From Flavobacterium reichenbachii (GTDB lineage: Bacteria > Bacteroidota > Bacteroidia > Flavobacteriales > Flavobacteriaceae): 64,000 nucleotides of DNA. The position numbers and the translations under genes were made by a program. The notes under the pieces are model-generated. The model was not told the origin of the DNA and did no database searches. It was given only the letters and a program-made list of their open reading frames with translations. Each line of letters starts with the position of its first letter. Positions within the stretch are counted from its first letter, which is position 1. Below, one piece after another: positions 61,878 through 64,000 of the stretch. The DNA is taken from assembly GCF_002217435.1 (NCBI RefSeq), contig NZ_MUHF01000031.1:1-64000 (forward strand), given 5' to 3'.

Positions 61878-62831
61878 ATGAGCAATACAATTACAACTAC
61901 AAATTTTAATTTCCCGAATCAAAAATCTGTTTACCGCGGCAAAGTGAGAGAAGTTTACAATATAAACGACGAACTTTTGGTCATGGTAGCAACAGACAGA
62001 CTTTCGGCTTTTGATGTAGTTTTACCAAAAGGGATTCCGTACAAAGGTCAGATTTTAAATCAGATTGCTACAAAATTCATGGAATTAACACAAGATATTG
62101 TTCCAAACTGGCTTATTGCTACACCAGATCCAAACGTTGCTGTTGGGCATTTATGCGAACCTTTTAAAGTAGAAATGGTTATTCGCGGTTATGTTTCAGG
62201 TCACGCGGCTAGGGAATATGCTTTAGGAAAAAGACAAATCTGTGGTGTTACAATGGCAGAAGGTCTTAAAGAAAATGATAAATTCCCGGAGCCAATTATT
62301 ACGCCGACTACAAAAGCAGATAACGGATCTCATGACGAAGATATTTCTCGTGAAGATATTTTGGCTAAAGGAATTGTAACAGAAGAAGATTATATAGTAT
62401 TAGAAAAATATACTCGTGATTTATTCCAGAGAGGAACTGAAATTGCTGCAAGCCGTGGTTTAATTTTAGTAGATACAAAGTATGAATTCGGAAAAACAAA
62501 AGATGGAGTTATTGTTTTGATTGATGAAATTCATACGCCGGATTCTTCACGTTATTTTTATGCTGACGGATATCAGGAAAGACAGCAAAAAGGGGAGGAG
62601 CAAAAGCAATTGTCTAAAGAATTTGTACGTCGCTGGCTGATCGAAAATGGTTTTCAAGGTCAGGAAGGACAACAGATTCCAGATATGACAGATGCTTACA
62701 TTGAATCTGTGTCTGAAAGATATATCGAATTATATGAAAACATTCTGGGTGAAAAATTCGTAAAAGCAGACATTGACAATATAGATCAACGTATTGATAA
62801 AAATGTATTAGAATACCTTTCTTCTAAATAG
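61878..62831 (+). CDS. purC: Phosphoribosylaminoimidazole-succinocarboxamide synthase
   Basis: A 317-residue enzyme of purine biosynthesis joining CAIR and aspartate with ATP to form SAICAR. Motifs: VYRGKVREVYNINDELLVMV, TDRLSAFDVVLPKGIPYKG, VIRGYVSGHAAREYALGKR and VDTKYEFGKTKDGVIVLIDE, with DSSRYFYADGYQ near the C-terminus. The length is that of the longer bacterial type. It is followed by a very strong hairpin. Confidence 0.97.
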   Translation: MSNTITTTNFNFPNQKSVYRGKVREVYNINDELLVMVATDRLSAFDVVLPKGIPYKGQILNQIATKFMELTQDIVPNWLIATPDPNVAVGHLCEPFKVEMVIRGYVSGHAAREYALGKRQICGVTMAEGLKENDKFPEPIITPTTKADNGSHDEDISREDILAKGIVTEEDYIVLEKYTRDLFQRGTEIAASRGLILVDTKYEFGKTKDGVIVLIDEIHTPDSSRYFYADGYQERQQKGEEQKQLSKEFVRRWLIENGFQGQEGQQIPDMTDAYIESVSERYIELYENILGEKFVKADIDNIDQRIDKNVLEYLSSK

Positions 62832-62864
62832 TAACTTCGGGTTTAAAACTAACTACTTTAAACC

Positions 62865-64000
62865 ATGAATTTTATCATAAATAAAAAAAATGTCCTGTTA
62901 TCTCTTTTGATGGTAACAGGACATTTTGTTTTTTGCGCAGGTTGATAAGAATGCAACAAAGGAAACAAAAAACTTATATCGTAATTTAAAAATAATTTCA
63001 AAAAACAATATTCTTTTTGGGCATCAGCATGCACTCGAATATGGTCATGGCTGGTCTAATGAATCTAACAAGTCAGATGTTAAGTCTGTCACAGGTTCAC
63101 ATCCTGCAGTAGTTGGGATTGATTTTAGCGGATTTTCTGGGCAGTCTAAAGATGAAATTCAAAAGAACAAAGAAGGCTTAAAAAAAATTGTCGTTGATAC
63201 ATATAAGAGAGGCGGTATTACAACAGTTTCCTGGCATTTCTTAAATCCTGTTTCGGGTGGTGGATTCTATTGGAAAGATTCGATTTCAAAACCTGCAATG
63301 TCTTTAATTAAGCCGGGAGGAAATTATAATAAGCAATACAAAGAAATTTTGAAAACTATTGCCGATTTTGCTCATTCTGTAAAGACAGAGGACGGCACTT
63401 TGGCACCAATGATTTTTAGACCGTATCATGAATTTGACGGAAACTGGTTTTGGTGGGGTAAAAAATATACTTCACGTGAAGATTTTATAGCCGTTTGGCA
63501 GTTTACAATTTCATATCTAAGAGATACATTAGGCGTTCATAATTTTATATATGCTTTTTCTCCAGACAATCAATTTACAAATGAAACAGAATATTTAGAG
63601 CGTTATCCCGGCGATGATTATGTAGATATGTTTGGTATGGACGATTATGCAGACTTTGGAAGAGACGGAAAATACGATTTAGAAGCTGGACTTAAAAAAC
63701 TAAAAATAATTTCTGATACAGGTATAATGAAAAATAAGCTTGCAGCATTTACCGAAACAGGTCTGGAATCCATTCCTAATCCTTCTTGGTGGACAGAAAT
63801 TTTATTAAAAACTTTAAAATCTGAAAAATTAGAACTAGCCTATGTTTTAGTTTGGCGAAATGATATAACGAGTCCAACTCATTTTTATGCTCCATTTCCT
63901 GGTCAAGTCAGTGTCCCGGATTTTATAAAATTTTATAATGATCCCTATACATTGTTTGAAAATGATTTGAAAAATATTTACGGTAAAAATTTTAGTTTGA
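62865..64000 (+). CDS. GH26 beta-mannanase-like gene, apparent 5' frameshift, 3' partial
   Basis: From about 62917 to the window edge one frame encodes a GH26 catalytic domain: NILFGHQHALEYGHGWSNE, GITTVSWHFLNPVSGGGFYW, FRPYHEFDGNWFWWG with the acid/base Glu, and AAFTETGLESIPNP with the nucleophile Glu. GH26 enzymes cleave beta-1,4-mannan. No ATG begins this frame; a TAA lies at 62914-62916. In another frame the ATG at 62865 encodes a convincing signal peptide (MNFIINKKNVLLSLLMVTGH, then FVFCAG and stop). Removing one T from the T6 run at 62929-62934 would join the two as FVFAQVDKN, a normal cleavage site. It is a real frameshift, a sequencing error, or a truncated gene. The 3' end is outside the window. 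Confidence 0.72.
62887..62934 (+). terminator. Strong hairpin terminator after purC
   Basis: A perfect 14-bp stem (62887-62900 with 62914-62927) with a 13-base loop, preceded by a run of A and followed by G and six T. It overlaps the apparent signal-peptide codons of the next gene. Confidence 0.85.

Overview
The window is a low-GC chromosomal segment from a gliding member of the Bacteroidota, most likely Flavobacterium or a close relative. The evidence is SusC/SusD transport genes, a FecR/TonB-receptor pair, a type IX secretion (T9SS) sorting domain, the gliding genes gldF and gldG, A/T-rich ribosome-binding regions, and promoters of the Bacteroidota type (TTG, 17-23 bp, TAnnTTTG). I see no rRNA, tRNA, CRISPR array, prophage or complete insertion sequence.

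Layout. 1-8.9 kb: a FecR anti-sigma factor (cut by the left edge), its TonB-dependent receptor, a structured untranslated leader, and a run of secreted proteins (beta-helix lipoprotein, T9SS cargo, unknown lipoprotein, S41 peptidase lipoprotein). 8.9-13.1 kb: VOC protein, CheY-like regulator and a six-PAS histidine kinase. 13.4-17.9 kb: a general-stress group (catalase HPII, YciE/YciF protein, one very acidic and one very basic small protein, a small secreted protein). 18-21.2 kb: a CheB-CheR-PAS-kinase fusion whose CheB triad and kinase phospho-acceptor histidine are both degenerate. 21.6-36.2 kb: a polysaccharide utilisation locus (PUL) with a GntR-type regulator, GH43, SusC/SusD, L-rhamnose mutarotase, GH105, a PL22-like propeller lyase, GH115 and GH28, apparently aimed at a rhamnose- and uronic-acid-containing plant glycan. 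36.2-38.3 kb: a radical-SAM protein and its usual partner. 38.7-43 kb: a complete stressosome-type operon (RsbR, RsbS, RsbT, an ATPase-PP2C fusion) ending in a histidine kinase. 43-50.8 kb: GH130, small proteins, exonuclease III, an ABC exporter, a zinc-ribbon protein related to transposase N-termini, a roadblock-like protein, a dienelactone hydrolase, cytochrome c and a FrnE-like oxidoreductase. 50.8-56.2 kb: dnaN, gldG, gldF, an ABM-domain protein and a SAM hydroxide adenosyltransferase, with inverted-repeat elements between genes. 56.4-64 kb: PhoH, small proteins, HAD phosphatase, S9 peptidase, purC and a GH26 mannanase-like gene that is shifted out of frame with its apparent signal peptide and cut by the right edge.

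The most interesting points are: (i) the stressosome operon that ends in a histidine kinase carrying a degenerate RsbT-like domain; (ii) the kinase fusion with Asn in place of the phospho-acceptor His; (iii) a 15-base motif (14/15 identical) facing both divergent PUL promoters, probably the operator of the GntR-type regulator; (iv) an unassigned RNA-like leader at 4.13-4.40 kb with a possible H-type pseudoknot; and (v) the frameshift at the GH26 signal peptide, inside a perfect 14-bp hairpin. All family assignments come from reading sequence motifs without database searches.
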